DNA of 64,000 nt from Balneolaceae bacterium. GTDB lineage: Bacteria > Bacteroidota > Rhodothermia > Balneolales > Balneolaceae. Under the pieces are notes generated by a model. That model saw only the letters and a program-made list of their open reading frames with translations. It searched no databases and had not been told where the DNA came from. Position numbers and translations under genes: made by a program. Numbering within the stretch: the first letter of the stretch is position 1; each line of letters starts with the position of its first letter. The stretch is from NCBI GenBank assembly GCA_017640665.1, contig JAEPQE010000002.1:496001-560000 (forward strand). Direction: 5' to 3'. Shown piece by piece: positions 17,870 to 27,203 of the stretch.

Positions 17870-20551
17870 TTGAGTAAAGTATCACAAAATATTCCCTCCC
17901 AATACGATCCTTCTAAGGTTGAAGACAAATGGTATTCCTACTGGATGGAACACAATTATTTCCATTCAGAAGTAGATCATGATAAAGAACCATTTACCAT
18001 TGTGATTCCTCCTCCCAATGTAACGGGAGTTTTACACATGGGGCACATGCTCAATAACACCATTCAGGATGTGCTGACCCGCCGTGCCAGAATGCAGGGT
18101 TACAACGCCTGCTGGGTTCCTGGGACAGATCATGCCTCTATTGCTACTGAAGCAAAAGTTGTTCGGAAACTTCGTGAAGAGGGTATCAAGAAAAGTGATT
18201 TAAGTAGGGATGAGTTTCTTGGTCATGCCTGGGAATGGACCCATAAACATGGTGGAATCATTCTTGAGCAACTAAAGAAATTAGGTGCCAGTTGTGACTG
18301 GGATCGTACTTCTTTTACAATGGATGAGAAGTATTCTGAAAGCGTAATCGATACCTTTATTGATCTCTATTCAAAAGGTAAGATTTATCGTGGTGAGCGA
18401 ATGATCAACTGGGATCCAGCTGCGCTTACGGCTTTAAGTGATGAAGAAGTAATTCACAAAGAAGTAAATTCCAAACTCTACCACATTCGCTACCAAATTG
18501 TTGATTCGGATGATTTCGTAACTATTGCTACTACCCGACCGGAAACCATTCTCGGAGATACCGCGGTTTGTATCAACCCGAATGATGAGCGCTACACACA
18601 TCTTCATGGAAAAAAAGTCATTGTTCCACTGATAAACCGTGAAGTTCCGATTATCCTCGATGATTATGTGGATATGGAATTTGGAACCGGATGCCTGAAA
18701 GTGACTCCAGCCCACGATGTAAATGATTACGAACTCGGACAAAAGCACAGCCTCGAAACCATCAACATGATGAATGCGAATGGTACGGTTAGTGAAGAAG
18801 GCGAGTTATATATAGGAATGGATCGCTTTGAGGTTCGAAAACAGATTACCAAAGATTTAGATGAAGCAGGTAATCTGGTCAAAACTGAAGATTATCAAAA
18901 CAAAGTCGGATACTCTGAGCGTACCGATGTAGTGATCGAACCTCGTCTCTCCCTTCAATGGTGGGTGAGTATGAAAGAACTTGCTCAACCTGCTCTTGAA
19001 AACGTGATGAACGATAACATTCAGTTTCATCCGGCGAAGTTCAAGAATACCTATCGCCACTGGATGGAGAATGTGAAAGACTGGTGCATTAGTCGTCAGC
19101 TTTGGTGGGGACATCGAATCCCGGCTTACTATTATGGCGATGGCGACGAAGATTTTGTAGTGGCAAAAACCATTGAAGAAGCCATTGAACTGGCTCAGAA
19201 AAAATCAGGAAACTCTTCGCTAACACAATCTGATCTTAAGCAAGATGAGGATGTGCTTGATACCTGGTTCTCGAGTTGGTTATGGCCGATTTCTGTGTTT
19301 GATGGATTTTACTCTGAAGAAGAAGTGGATTACTACTACCCTACTAATGATCTCGTTACTGCTCCGGAAATCATGTTCTTCTGGGTAGCGAGAATGATTA
19401 TTGCCGGGTATGAATATCGGGAAGAGCTTCCCTTTAAGAATGTGTACTACACCGGGATTGTAAGAGATAAACTCGGCCGCAAGATGAGTAAATCGCTTGG
19501 TAATTCCCCGGACCCTCTTGAATTGATTGCCGAGTATGGAGCCGATGGAGTTAGAATGGGCATGCTCTTCTCGACTCCGGCCGGAAACGATCTTCCTTTT
19601 GATCCATCCATTTGTGATCAGGGAAAAAAGTTTTCTAATAAAATCTGGAATGCTTTCCGCTTCCTTACTATGAATATGGAAGAAGGAGTGGAATACAAAC
19701 CAACCACAGAAATTGATTCTGAAAATCTGGTCGATCGCTGGATGATGGCTCGAATACATCAAACAATTAAGGAAGTTGATGAGGACTTCAGGAAATACAA
19801 ACTGAATGATGCATTAAAAAAAGTGTATTCTCTGATTTGGGATGATTTCTGTGACTGGTACATCGAACTGGCCAAACCGGATAATTATGGAGACAAGTTT
19901 GATACTCAGAAAATGAACATTGCACTGGGTATGTTCGAGCAGTTAATGAAACTTCTTCATCCATTCATGCCATTCATTTCCGAAGAAATCTGGCAATACA
20001 TTAGCGATCGTAAACCTGAAGAAGCACTAACCATTTCTGACTGGCCCGAATATGATTCAAGCTTCGATAATCCTTCTGATATAAATTTGTTCTCAACTAT
20101 TCAGGAAGTGGTATCAGCATTAAGAAATATCCGTGCTGAGATGGGAGTTTCTCCAAAAGAAGAACTGGATGTTTTTGTCAAAACGACCTCTTCTGAGATT
20201 ACCAAGGCTTTTTCTTCGAATCAGTGGATTTTGACCAAACTGCAGTCCACAAAGTCATTTAAAATTTCTGAGGCTATTGAAAAGCCCGGAGCTTGTTCTT
20301 CAGCCATTGTGAATGGAAACGAAATCTATGTACCTCTGGAAGGCTTGATTGATGTTGATAAAGAAATTGAACGAATTACTAGTGAAATCAATCGAATTGA
20401 AGGTTGGTTGAAAGGTATAAACGGAAAGCTCATTAATGAGAATTTCGTGAATAATGCTCCTGAAGCCGTAGTTCAGAACGAACGAAATAAAAAGCGTGAT
20501 GGAGAAGCAAACCTGGCTAAACTCCGTGAGCAGTTAAAAGATTTTGAGTAA
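17870..20551 (+). CDS. valS: Valyl-tRNA synthetase
   Basis: 893 residues from a TTG start that gives the normal N-terminus (SKVSQNIPSQYDPSKVEDKWYSYW). The class I signatures are HMGH (residues 56-59) and KMSKS (538-542). The editing domain CP1 lies between them (ATTRPETILGDTAVCINP), and the anticodon-binding domain follows (about 650-800). The C-terminal coiled coil ends IERITSEINRIEGWLKGI. It charges tRNA-Val in the cytoplasm. Length is normal for the family. Confidence 0.98.
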   Translation: MSKVSQNIPSQYDPSKVEDKWYSYWMEHNYFHSEVDHDKEPFTIVIPPPNVTGVLHMGHMLNNTIQDVLTRRARMQGYNACWVPGTDHASIATEAKVVRKLREEGIKKSDLSRDEFLGHAWEWTHKHGGIILEQLKKLGASCDWDRTSFTMDEKYSESVIDTFIDLYSKGKIYRGERMINWDPAALTALSDEEVIHKEVNSKLYHIRYQIVDSDDFVTIATTRPETILGDTAVCINPNDERYTHLHGKKVIVPLINREVPIILDDYVDMEFGTGCLKVTPAHDVNDYELGQKHSLETINMMNANGTVSEEGELYIGMDRFEVRKQITKDLDEAGNLVKTEDYQNKVGYSERTDVVIEPRLSLQWWVSMKELAQPALENVMNDNIQFHPAKFKNTYRHWMENVKDWCISRQLWWGHRIPAYYYGDGDEDFVVAKTIEEAIELAQKKSGNSSLTQSDLKQDEDVLDTWFSSWLWPISVFDGFYSEEEVDYYYPTNDLVTAPEIMFFWVARMIIAGYEYREELPFKNVYYTGIVRDKLGRKMSKSLGNSPDPLELIAEYGADGVRMGMLFSTPAGNDLPFDPSICDQGKKFSNKIWNAFRFLTMNMEEGVEYKPTTEIDSENLVDRWMMARIHQTIKEVDEDFRKYKLNDALKKVYSLIWDDFCDWYIELAKPDNYGDKFDTQKMNIALGMFEQLMKLLHPFMPFISEEIWQYISDRKPEEALTISDWPEYDSSFDNPSDINLFSTIQEVVSALRNIRAEMGVSPKEELDVFVKTTSSEITKAFSSNQWILTKLQSTKSFKISEAIEKPGACSSAIVNGNEIYVPLEGLIDVDKEIERITSEINRIEGWLKGINGKLINENFVNNAPEAVVQNERNKKRDGEANLAKLREQLKDFE

Positions 20552-20560
20552 TTAAGATGG

Positions 20561-20607
20561 GCGAAGGTCTGAAGCCTTCGCTTGATAACTTATCTGGTAA
20601 TCAAGCG
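20561..20607 (+). repeat. Two overlapping, mutually exclusive hairpins after valS
   Basis: Hairpin 1 pairs GCGAAGG (20561-20567) with CCTTCGC (20575-20581). Hairpin 2 pairs CGCTTGAT (20579-20586) with ATCAAGCG (20600-20607). They share the CGC at 20579-20581, so only one can form at a time. No T-run follows, so this is not a standard terminator. Confidence 0.5.
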
Positions 20608-20639
20608 AGGTGGTTTTAACCCTCTCACGATTTGTGTAT

Positions 20640-22940
20640 ATGAAAACATTCTCTCTTCAACCTGAAGAACCACGTAAAGGTCCTGATTTTTTAACCGGGC
20701 TGAACAAACAGCAATATGAAGCCGTTACCCATACCAATGGTCCGCTTTTGATTGTTGCCGGTGCGGGTTCGGGAAAAACAAGAGTGCTTACTTATCGCAT
20801 CGCTTATCTCCTCCAACAGTTTAAAGCCGCTCCAAATGAGATTCTCGCACTGACTTTTACCAATAAAGCAGCCCGGGAAATGAAAGAGCGCATCAAAAAC
20901 CTGATTGGTGACAAAGCTCAGAAACTATGGATGGGTACCTTTCACTCAATTTTCTCCAAAATCCTGCGGTTTGAAGCTGAGAAACTTGGCTACGGAAAAG
21001 ACTTCACCATTTATGATACCAGCGATTCCGAAACAGTTATCAAGCAAATTCTTCAGGAACTGAATTTTGATCCCAAAGAGATCAAACCTAAAACCATCCG
21101 GAATAAAATCAGTGACGCGAAAAACCAACTCATTGATCCGGATTCGTTTCAGAGCCGCTTTGTAAGCTCTACCCTAGACGATATCACAGCCCGGGTTTAC
21201 TCAATTTACGTAAAGAGGCTCAAGCAAAGTAATGCAATGGATTTCGATGATCTACTCATCAAGCCTGTTGAGTTGTTTGAGAACAATCCAGAGCTACTCG
21301 ATAAATATCAGGATCGGTTCAAGTATATTTTGATTGATGAGTATCAGGATACTAATCACGCTCAGTATAAAGTGACCAAAATGTTGGCGGAAAAGTATAA
21401 AAATATTTGCGTGGTGGGCGATGACGCTCAAAGTATTTACTCTTTCCGAGGAGCTGACATCACCAATATACTGAGCTTCCAGGAAGATTATGAAACCGCG
21501 AAACAGGTGCCTTTGGAGCAGAATTATCGTTCCAGTAAATCTATCTTGCAATGTGCCGATTCCATCATCAAAAAAAACAAAAAGCAGCTCGATAAAACGC
21601 TCTGGACTGAGCAAGGACTTGGAGAACCGGTCATTCTTCTAAAAAATTATGACGAGCGTGATGAAGCCAACCGAATCGCTCAATACATAGTTGAACTTAA
21701 AATGAGGCATGGGTATAAGAACAATGAGTTCGCCATCCTTTACCGAACAAACTACCAATCAAGGGTTTTTGAAGAAGCACTAAGAAGACATGACATTGCC
21801 TATCAATTGATTGGAGGACTCTCTTTCTATCAAAGAAAAGAGATTAAAGATGTGTTGGCTTATCTCACATTACTGGTTAATAAGCACGATGAAACCAACC
21901 TGATTCGTATTATCAACGAGCCTTCACGCGGAATTGGAAATAAGTCGATCAATGATTTAAGAAATCAGGCACGAGAACAGGGAATGTCGATCTGGAGTAT
22001 GATCGAACAAGTTGAGCAAACGGATGTATACAAACCTGCCAAAGTTCGGATTCGCGAATTTGTGAATATGATCAACCAACTTAGCCAGGATTTAGAACAA
22101 GGTCGGAGTTTATCTGAAGTAACCCGTTCGGTATTGGAGCAATCCGGTTATATGAAAGCATTGGTTGAGGAGAACTCCCATGATTCGATGATGCGCAGGG
22201 AAAACATCATCGAATTCCAGAATGCAATTTCCTACTATGAAAAAGGAACTTCGAAACCTTCGCTAAGTGCTTTCCTGCAGGAAATCAGTCTGATTACAGA
22301 CGGCGATAAATTTGATGAAAATAAGCCAGCAGTTACTCTTATGACGGTTCATGGATCCAAAGGACTGGAATTTCCGGTCGTGTTTGTGGTTGGCTTGGAA
22401 GAAAACCTTTTTCCTGTTGGCGGCCGTGAGGGTTTCGAAGCAGATATTGAAGAAGAGCGACGCCTTTTCTATGTGGCAATCACTCGGGCTGAAAAGCGGC
22501 TCTATTTCAGCTACTGCACAACTCGTTTCAAATTTGGCGAAGAACAGCAGCAGCTTCGCTCCCGTTTCCTCGATGAGGTTGATCCTGGCGTAGTCCGAAC
22601 AGAATCGGGAGCAACAATTAGTCAAAAGAATGATCGTTTCACTCTAGACAATTCATCTTCAAAAAGAAAAAGAGACAACTCTACGCATATCGAGTATGAT
22701 TGGGAAAAGCCGATCACAAAAAAAACCAGATCGTCAGCCACTTCTACAATCCAATATGAATATGAAGACGGCGAAGATCCATTCCAGGTTGGAACTCAGG
22801 TTCTGCATGCCAAATTCGGCCCCGGGAAGATCATAAGTCGCAGTGGATTAGGAATGGATGCCAAAGTTGTCGTATTTTTCAAGCAAAGAGGACAGAAAAA
22901 ACTGATGCTGCGTGCCGCGCCGCTTCAAATCATCGAATAG
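20640..22940 (+). CDS. UvrD/PcrA-type superfamily 1A DNA helicase
   Basis: An upstream GTG at 20610 is open, but the ATG at 20640 gives the normal start (MKTFSLQPEEPRKGPDFLTGLNKQQYEAV); 766 residues. Walker A is GAGSGKT (41-47), the Walker B/DExQ motif is ILIDEYQDTNHAQY, motif III is VVGDDAQSIYSFRGA, motif IV is EQNYRSS, and motif VI is EERRLFYVAITRA. A Tudor-like C-terminal domain (VGTQVLHAKFGPGKIISR) is typical of PcrA/UvrD and binds RNA polymerase or DNA. It unwinds DNA 3' to 5' in repair and replication restart. Confidence 0.95.
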   Translation: MKTFSLQPEEPRKGPDFLTGLNKQQYEAVTHTNGPLLIVAGAGSGKTRVLTYRIAYLLQQFKAAPNEILALTFTNKAAREMKERIKNLIGDKAQKLWMGTFHSIFSKILRFEAEKLGYGKDFTIYDTSDSETVIKQILQELNFDPKEIKPKTIRNKISDAKNQLIDPDSFQSRFVSSTLDDITARVYSIYVKRLKQSNAMDFDDLLIKPVELFENNPELLDKYQDRFKYILIDEYQDTNHAQYKVTKMLAEKYKNICVVGDDAQSIYSFRGADITNILSFQEDYETAKQVPLEQNYRSSKSILQCADSIIKKNKKQLDKTLWTEQGLGEPVILLKNYDERDEANRIAQYIVELKMRHGYKNNEFAILYRTNYQSRVFEEALRRHDIAYQLIGGLSFYQRKEIKDVLAYLTLLVNKHDETNLIRIINEPSRGIGNKSINDLRNQAREQGMSIWSMIEQVEQTDVYKPAKVRIREFVNMINQLSQDLEQGRSLSEVTRSVLEQSGYMKALVEENSHDSMMRRENIIEFQNAISYYEKGTSKPSLSAFLQEISLITDGDKFDENKPAVTLMTVHGSKGLEFPVVFVVGLEENLFPVGGREGFEADIEEERRLFYVAITRAEKRLYFSYCTTRFKFGEEQQQLRSRFLDEVDPGVVRTESGATISQKNDRFTLDNSSSKRKRDNSTHIEYDWEKPITKKTRSSATSTIQYEYEDGEDPFQVGTQVLHAKFGPGKIISRSGLGMDAKVVVFFKQRGQKKLMLRAAPLQIIE

Positions 22941-22962
22941 ACGGTTTATTAACATTCAGATT

Positions 22963-24471
22963 GTGAGAAGGACACTTTTAGTCATAACGTGGGTTTTGTT
23001 ATGCGGATTATATTCGTATGCCCAACCAGTGTTAACACCGCGTAATGTTGCGCTTGGTGGTGGCGGAAGTACTTATATAACCGATTACAACGCTAACTTC
23101 TATAACCCGGCAAACCTGATGATTCAGGACCGTCAGCGGGACATTGACATTGGGCTTTTCATTACCGGCACATACTTCAATGCGGTACAGAATTTTAGTA
23201 ATCTGAACCAGCAGAGTACCAATTTAGAAAGCTATATTACCGCTTTTGATGCCGGTTCATATGCAATAACTCCACTAGAGCGAACAGAAATTGCGGAAGA
23301 TAATTATATAAGAGATCGAAGTACTTCCCTTCACCAAACAAGGCTGGATGTTACTCTTCTTGGCTTTAAGTGGAGAAATGATCAGCGAGCCTATTCTATT
23401 GCATTTCGAAATCGGATTTCTTCAAGTTTCGAAACCGGTAAAGGCTGGTACTCCTCTGAAGTACAGAAAATAAAAAATGATATTGGAATAAACCGATCAC
23501 TTACCCATCGCTACCAATCACTGTATGAAATCTCCTTCGGCTTTGCAGAATCTTTTCGGTTTTTCTCGGATATGACTCCCAGATTGGATGAATTCAATTT
23601 CGGAATTGCACCCAAATTAGTTATTGGAGGCGCATTTCAGGATGCGAAATGGGATAACCTGTATCTGGATAATGGTAACGGGCAAATTTCTAATGTGAGT
23701 GAGTTCGAATATCGGGCATCTGGCAGTTTCGGAGCCGCTACACAACAATACCTCAACGGAACTCCCGCTCAAACTGCATTGCAGAATAATATCAATGATG
23801 AGCTATTCAGTCCCTATGGAATTGGGGCAGGACTTGACATCGGATTTACCTACCTGATTACCATCGGAAGCGATCTTTCTACCATCAATGAAAATGAGCA
23901 ACAAACCAATAAGTCACTAAGGCTGTCCTTTGCTATAACAGATATCGGCTTTGTAAACTATTATGATGACGGAATCTCCATTAATTCGACTTTAGATACA
24001 GCCGGGGTTTCTGGATACCCAAGTAACCTCGCCGACGATGCCTTTGTAGGAGCTCCGGGACAATTTCTGGATTTCACAGAACAGTATGGGACAACTAATC
24101 CATTTGTCTTAAACCCATCTCAGGAAGAAAATTTTTCGGTTCTGCTTCCTACAGCAATTCATGCCGGAGCTCTTTTTGAGATTAATCGGTTAAAAGTGAT
24201 GGGAGATTTAAGCATCGGTTTAACTAATAATGCTTTCAACTCAACTAAATTAGTTGCCTCTGTAGGCGTTGAGCTTCGGCCTTTGAAATTTCTACCCCTC
24301 AGAGCCGGAACGCAGCTCGCTACAGAACTCCCGAGTTATTTTAGCTTTGGAACTGCCATTGAGACCAAACTATGGGACCTTTCTATTGCCACTCAGTTTG
24401 TATCAAGATCGTTTAATGAGAACCCTACCATCACCGGGGTTACGGTAGCAGTGCTTCAGTTTCATTTCTAA
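22963..24471 (+). CDS. DUF5723-like outer-membrane beta-barrel protein
   Basis: The frame is open back to a GTG at 22912 inside the helicase gene. The GTG at 22963 gives a good signal peptide (RRTLLVITWVLLCGLYSYAQ) and is preferred, making about 502 residues. The mature N-terminus (VLTPRNVALGGGGSTYITDYNANFYNPANLM) resembles the start of DUF5723/PorV-like barrels that model as outer-membrane proteins. The rest is amphipathic strands, and the last residue is Phe (VAVLQFHF), a typical outer-membrane protein C-terminus. Function unknown. It follows the helicase gene closely and may be read from the same transcript. Confidence 0.7.
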   Translation: MRRTLLVITWVLLCGLYSYAQPVLTPRNVALGGGGSTYITDYNANFYNPANLMIQDRQRDIDIGLFITGTYFNAVQNFSNLNQQSTNLESYITAFDAGSYAITPLERTEIAEDNYIRDRSTSLHQTRLDVTLLGFKWRNDQRAYSIAFRNRISSSFETGKGWYSSEVQKIKNDIGINRSLTHRYQSLYEISFGFAESFRFFSDMTPRLDEFNFGIAPKLVIGGAFQDAKWDNLYLDNGNGQISNVSEFEYRASGSFGAATQQYLNGTPAQTALQNNINDELFSPYGIGAGLDIGFTYLITIGSDLSTINENEQQTNKSLRLSFAITDIGFVNYYDDGISINSTLDTAGVSGYPSNLADDAFVGAPGQFLDFTEQYGTTNPFVLNPSQEENFSVLLPTAIHAGALFEINRLKVMGDLSIGLTNNAFNSTKLVASVGVELRPLKFLPLRAGTQLATELPSYFSFGTAIETKLWDLSIATQFVSRSFNENPTITGVTVAVLQFHF

Positions 24472-24590
24472 GGACTGCCACTTTGCCTTACATTCCTGAC
24501 AGGAGCTTTTTTTTCTGACTCTTTGTGGGATGGCAAACGAGTGGCTTCGTATTTGCGTTGTAAACATCAAATATAAAGCATAAGGATTTA

Positions 24591-27113
24591 ATGAAGACAC
24601 GTTTGGATTTATTTAACGAATTAGGGCAATCGGATGATGAGTTTGAAGATTTTGAACAAGCCATTCCTCTGATGTCTGAAGAGGAGGAAAAGGCGTTAAC
24701 TGAAGCGCTTGTTCCTGATAGTCTCCCAATACTACCACTTAAAAATACTGTTCTTTTCCCGGGAGTTGTTGTGCCTATAACTGTGGGGAGAGATCGTTCT
24801 CTGGCTTTAGTTAAAGAAGCTTATGCCGGGGATAAAACCATCGGGGTAGTTACCCAAAAGGATATGGATGTAGAGGAACCTGAATACGACGACCTTCATA
24901 GAAGGGGCACCGTTGCTCAAATCCTGAAGTTGATAAAAATGCCTGATGGCAGCCGAAGCATTGTAATCCAGGGAAAATCTGTTTTTGAAGTTCAGGAATT
25001 CACTCAGGATCAGCCTTACTTTAAAGCGAAAGTCACCACTTTCCCAAAAGAGATGGATATTCAGGGGCTGGAACTAGATGCCTCTGTACGAAATGTTAAA
25101 GAGACGGCCGTTGACATCATCAATAAATCGCCAAATATCCCTTCCGAAGCGGCCGTTGCAGTAAACAATATCAACAGTCCAACATTTTTACTGAATTTCA
25201 TCGCTTCCAACTTAAATGTGGATTTAGATGATAAGCAGGGTTTGCTGGAAACTCAGAAGTTTTCAGAGAATCTGGAGAAGATAATGGAGTTTTTGGAACA
25301 AGAACTTCAGGTACTGGATATGAGTGAGAAAATCCGAACAAAAGTTAAATCGGATATCGATGATCAACAGCGTGAGTTTTATCTCCGCCAGCAAATGAAA
25401 GCTATTCAGGAAGAGTTGGGTGAAGGTGCTGAACAACAGGATGTTGAAAAGCTAAGAAAAAAATTAGAAGAGAAACTCCTTCCCGAACATGCTAAAGAAG
25501 TTGCTGAAAAAGAACTTCAACGCCTGGAGATGACTCCAAACGCTTCCCCGAACTATGGAATCATTCACAGTTATGTGGAATGGATTCTGGATCTTCCATG
25601 GGAAGAATTTTCAGAAGATAAACTGGATCTCGAGTTCGCAAGAAAGGTACTTGATGAAGATCACTACGGTCTGGAGAAGGTTAAAAAGAGAATAGTTGAA
25701 TATCTGGCCGTCCTCAAACTTAAAAAGGACATGAAAGCCCCTATTCTTTGTTTCTACGGCCCTCCGGGAGTTGGCAAGACATCACTTGGAAAATCCATCG
25801 CCAGAGCGTTAAATCGAGAATTTGAGCGCTTCAGTTTAGGTGGAATCAGGGATGAAGCTGAGATAAGAGGTCATCGAAGAACTTATATTGGTGCACTTCC
25901 GGGACGAATTATCCGCTCAATGAAAAAAGCCGGCAAAGGAAATCCGGTTATTATGCTTGATGAGATTGATAAGGTGGGTGCCGACTATCGTGGAGACCCA
26001 ACCTCTGCCCTGCTAGAAGTTCTTGATCCTGAACAAAACGATACCTTCAGCGATAACTACCTTGAACTGGAATACGACCTCTCAAAGGTGCTCTTCATTG
26101 CTACAGCAAATTCATTGGAGACCATTCCTGCGCCGCTCAGAGATCGAATGGAGATCATCAACATCAGTGGGTATACTCTTGAAGAGAAAACAGAAATCGC
26201 GAAGAAGTACCTCATTCCAAAGCAGGTAAAAGAAAACGGATTGAAAGCAGGTCAGATTGAAATCGAAGATGCTGCCATCGAGCGTGTCATAGATGAATAT
26301 ACCCGTGAGTCTGGGGTAAGAAACCTGGATCGTCAGGTTGGAGCTATATGCCGTGGAGTTGCTGCAAAAGTGGCTTCCGGTGAACTGGAGGAGTTTAAAG
26401 TCAGTAAATCTGATGTAGAGGACTTCCTTGGAAAACAAAAATTCTTTAGTGATGTAGCTGAACGTACTACCGTTCCCGGTGTCGCAACCGGACTTGCATG
26501 GACTCCGTTTGGTGGAGACATCCTTTTTATTGAGGCAAGTGTTTCTAAAGGGTCAGGTAAGCTCAATATTACCGGTCAACTTGGGGATGTGATGAAAGAG
26601 TCAGCTATGCTCGCAATTTCCTATTTAAAAGCACATGCTGAGAACATTGGAATTCCCGAAGAAGCTTTCAAATACTGGGATTTACACATTCATGTACCAG
26701 CCGGAGCTGTTCCAAAAGACGGACCTTCTGCTGGTGTGTCTTTAATGAGTGCCATTGCATCCATTTTCACACAACGAAAAGTGAAAGGAACCGTCGCATT
26801 AACTGGTGAGATTACCCTTCGGGGAATGGTTCTTCCTGTAGGAGGAATTAAAGAAAAAGTGCTTGCTGCAAAACGAGCCGGAATCAAAAAAGTACTACTT
26901 CCAAAAAAGAATGAAAAAGATGTCGCTGATATCGAAGAAGATGTAATCGGCGATCTGGAAGTTCAATACCTGGAGCGCATGGAATCACTATTGGATATCA
27001 TTCTTGAAAAGGATTCAGTAAACGAACCCTCGGATTATTTCAAGGTAAGCGATGCCCATAAGTCTGCGGTTTCAGGAAAGAATGGGAAGGCTGAAGAAGT
27101 TAAAGTAAATTAA
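24591..27113 (+). CDS. lon: ATP-dependent protease Lon
   Basis: 840 residues in the cytoplasm. The N-terminal substrate-binding LAN domain (LPILPLKNTVLFPGVVVPI) is about 45-240, and a coiled coil follows. The AAA+ domain has Walker A GPPGVGKT (390-397) and Walker B VIMLDEIDK. The C-terminal peptidase domain has the Ser/Lys dyad Ser713 in KDGPSAG and Lys756 in GGIKEKV. It degrades misfolded and regulatory proteins. The start MKTRLDLFNELGQSDDEF gives a short acidic N-terminal extension. It starts 119 bp after the barrel protein gene. Length is normal for the family. Confidence 0.97.
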   Translation: MKTRLDLFNELGQSDDEFEDFEQAIPLMSEEEEKALTEALVPDSLPILPLKNTVLFPGVVVPITVGRDRSLALVKEAYAGDKTIGVVTQKDMDVEEPEYDDLHRRGTVAQILKLIKMPDGSRSIVIQGKSVFEVQEFTQDQPYFKAKVTTFPKEMDIQGLELDASVRNVKETAVDIINKSPNIPSEAAVAVNNINSPTFLLNFIASNLNVDLDDKQGLLETQKFSENLEKIMEFLEQELQVLDMSEKIRTKVKSDIDDQQREFYLRQQMKAIQEELGEGAEQQDVEKLRKKLEEKLLPEHAKEVAEKELQRLEMTPNASPNYGIIHSYVEWILDLPWEEFSEDKLDLEFARKVLDEDHYGLEKVKKRIVEYLAVLKLKKDMKAPILCFYGPPGVGKTSLGKSIARALNREFERFSLGGIRDEAEIRGHRRTYIGALPGRIIRSMKKAGKGNPVIMLDEIDKVGADYRGDPTSALLEVLDPEQNDTFSDNYLELEYDLSKVLFIATANSLETIPAPLRDRMEIINISGYTLEEKTEIAKKYLIPKQVKENGLKAGQIEIEDAAIERVIDEYTRESGVRNLDRQVGAICRGVAAKVASGELEEFKVSKSDVEDFLGKQKFFSDVAERTTVPGVATGLAWTPFGGDILFIEASVSKGSGKLNITGQLGDVMKESAMLAISYLKAHAENIGIPEEAFKYWDLHIHVPAGAVPKDGPSAGVSLMSAIASIFTQRKVKGTVALTGEITLRGMVLPVGGIKEKVLAAKRAGIKKVLLPKKNEKDVADIEEDVIGDLEVQYLERMESLLDIILEKDSVNEPSDYFKVSDAHKSAVSGKNGKAEEVKVN

Positions 27114-27203
27114 GAAGAGCACATTATATGCGCTTTCCATATTGGCTTAGTGCTTCTCCTATTCTCCTTTATCTTTGGTACCAATAATATGGCATGCCTG
27201 ATG

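Noticed and set aside
18434..19762. Long antisense frames inside valS
   Set aside because: Antisense to conserved coding sequence, no independent signals.
26112..26566. Long antisense frames inside lon
   Set aside because: Shadows of a strongly conserved gene; translated products look like random frames.
27114..27203. Terminator between lon and the PI-PLC-like gene
   Set aside because: No stable stem followed by a T-run could be found in this 90-bp convergent spacer.
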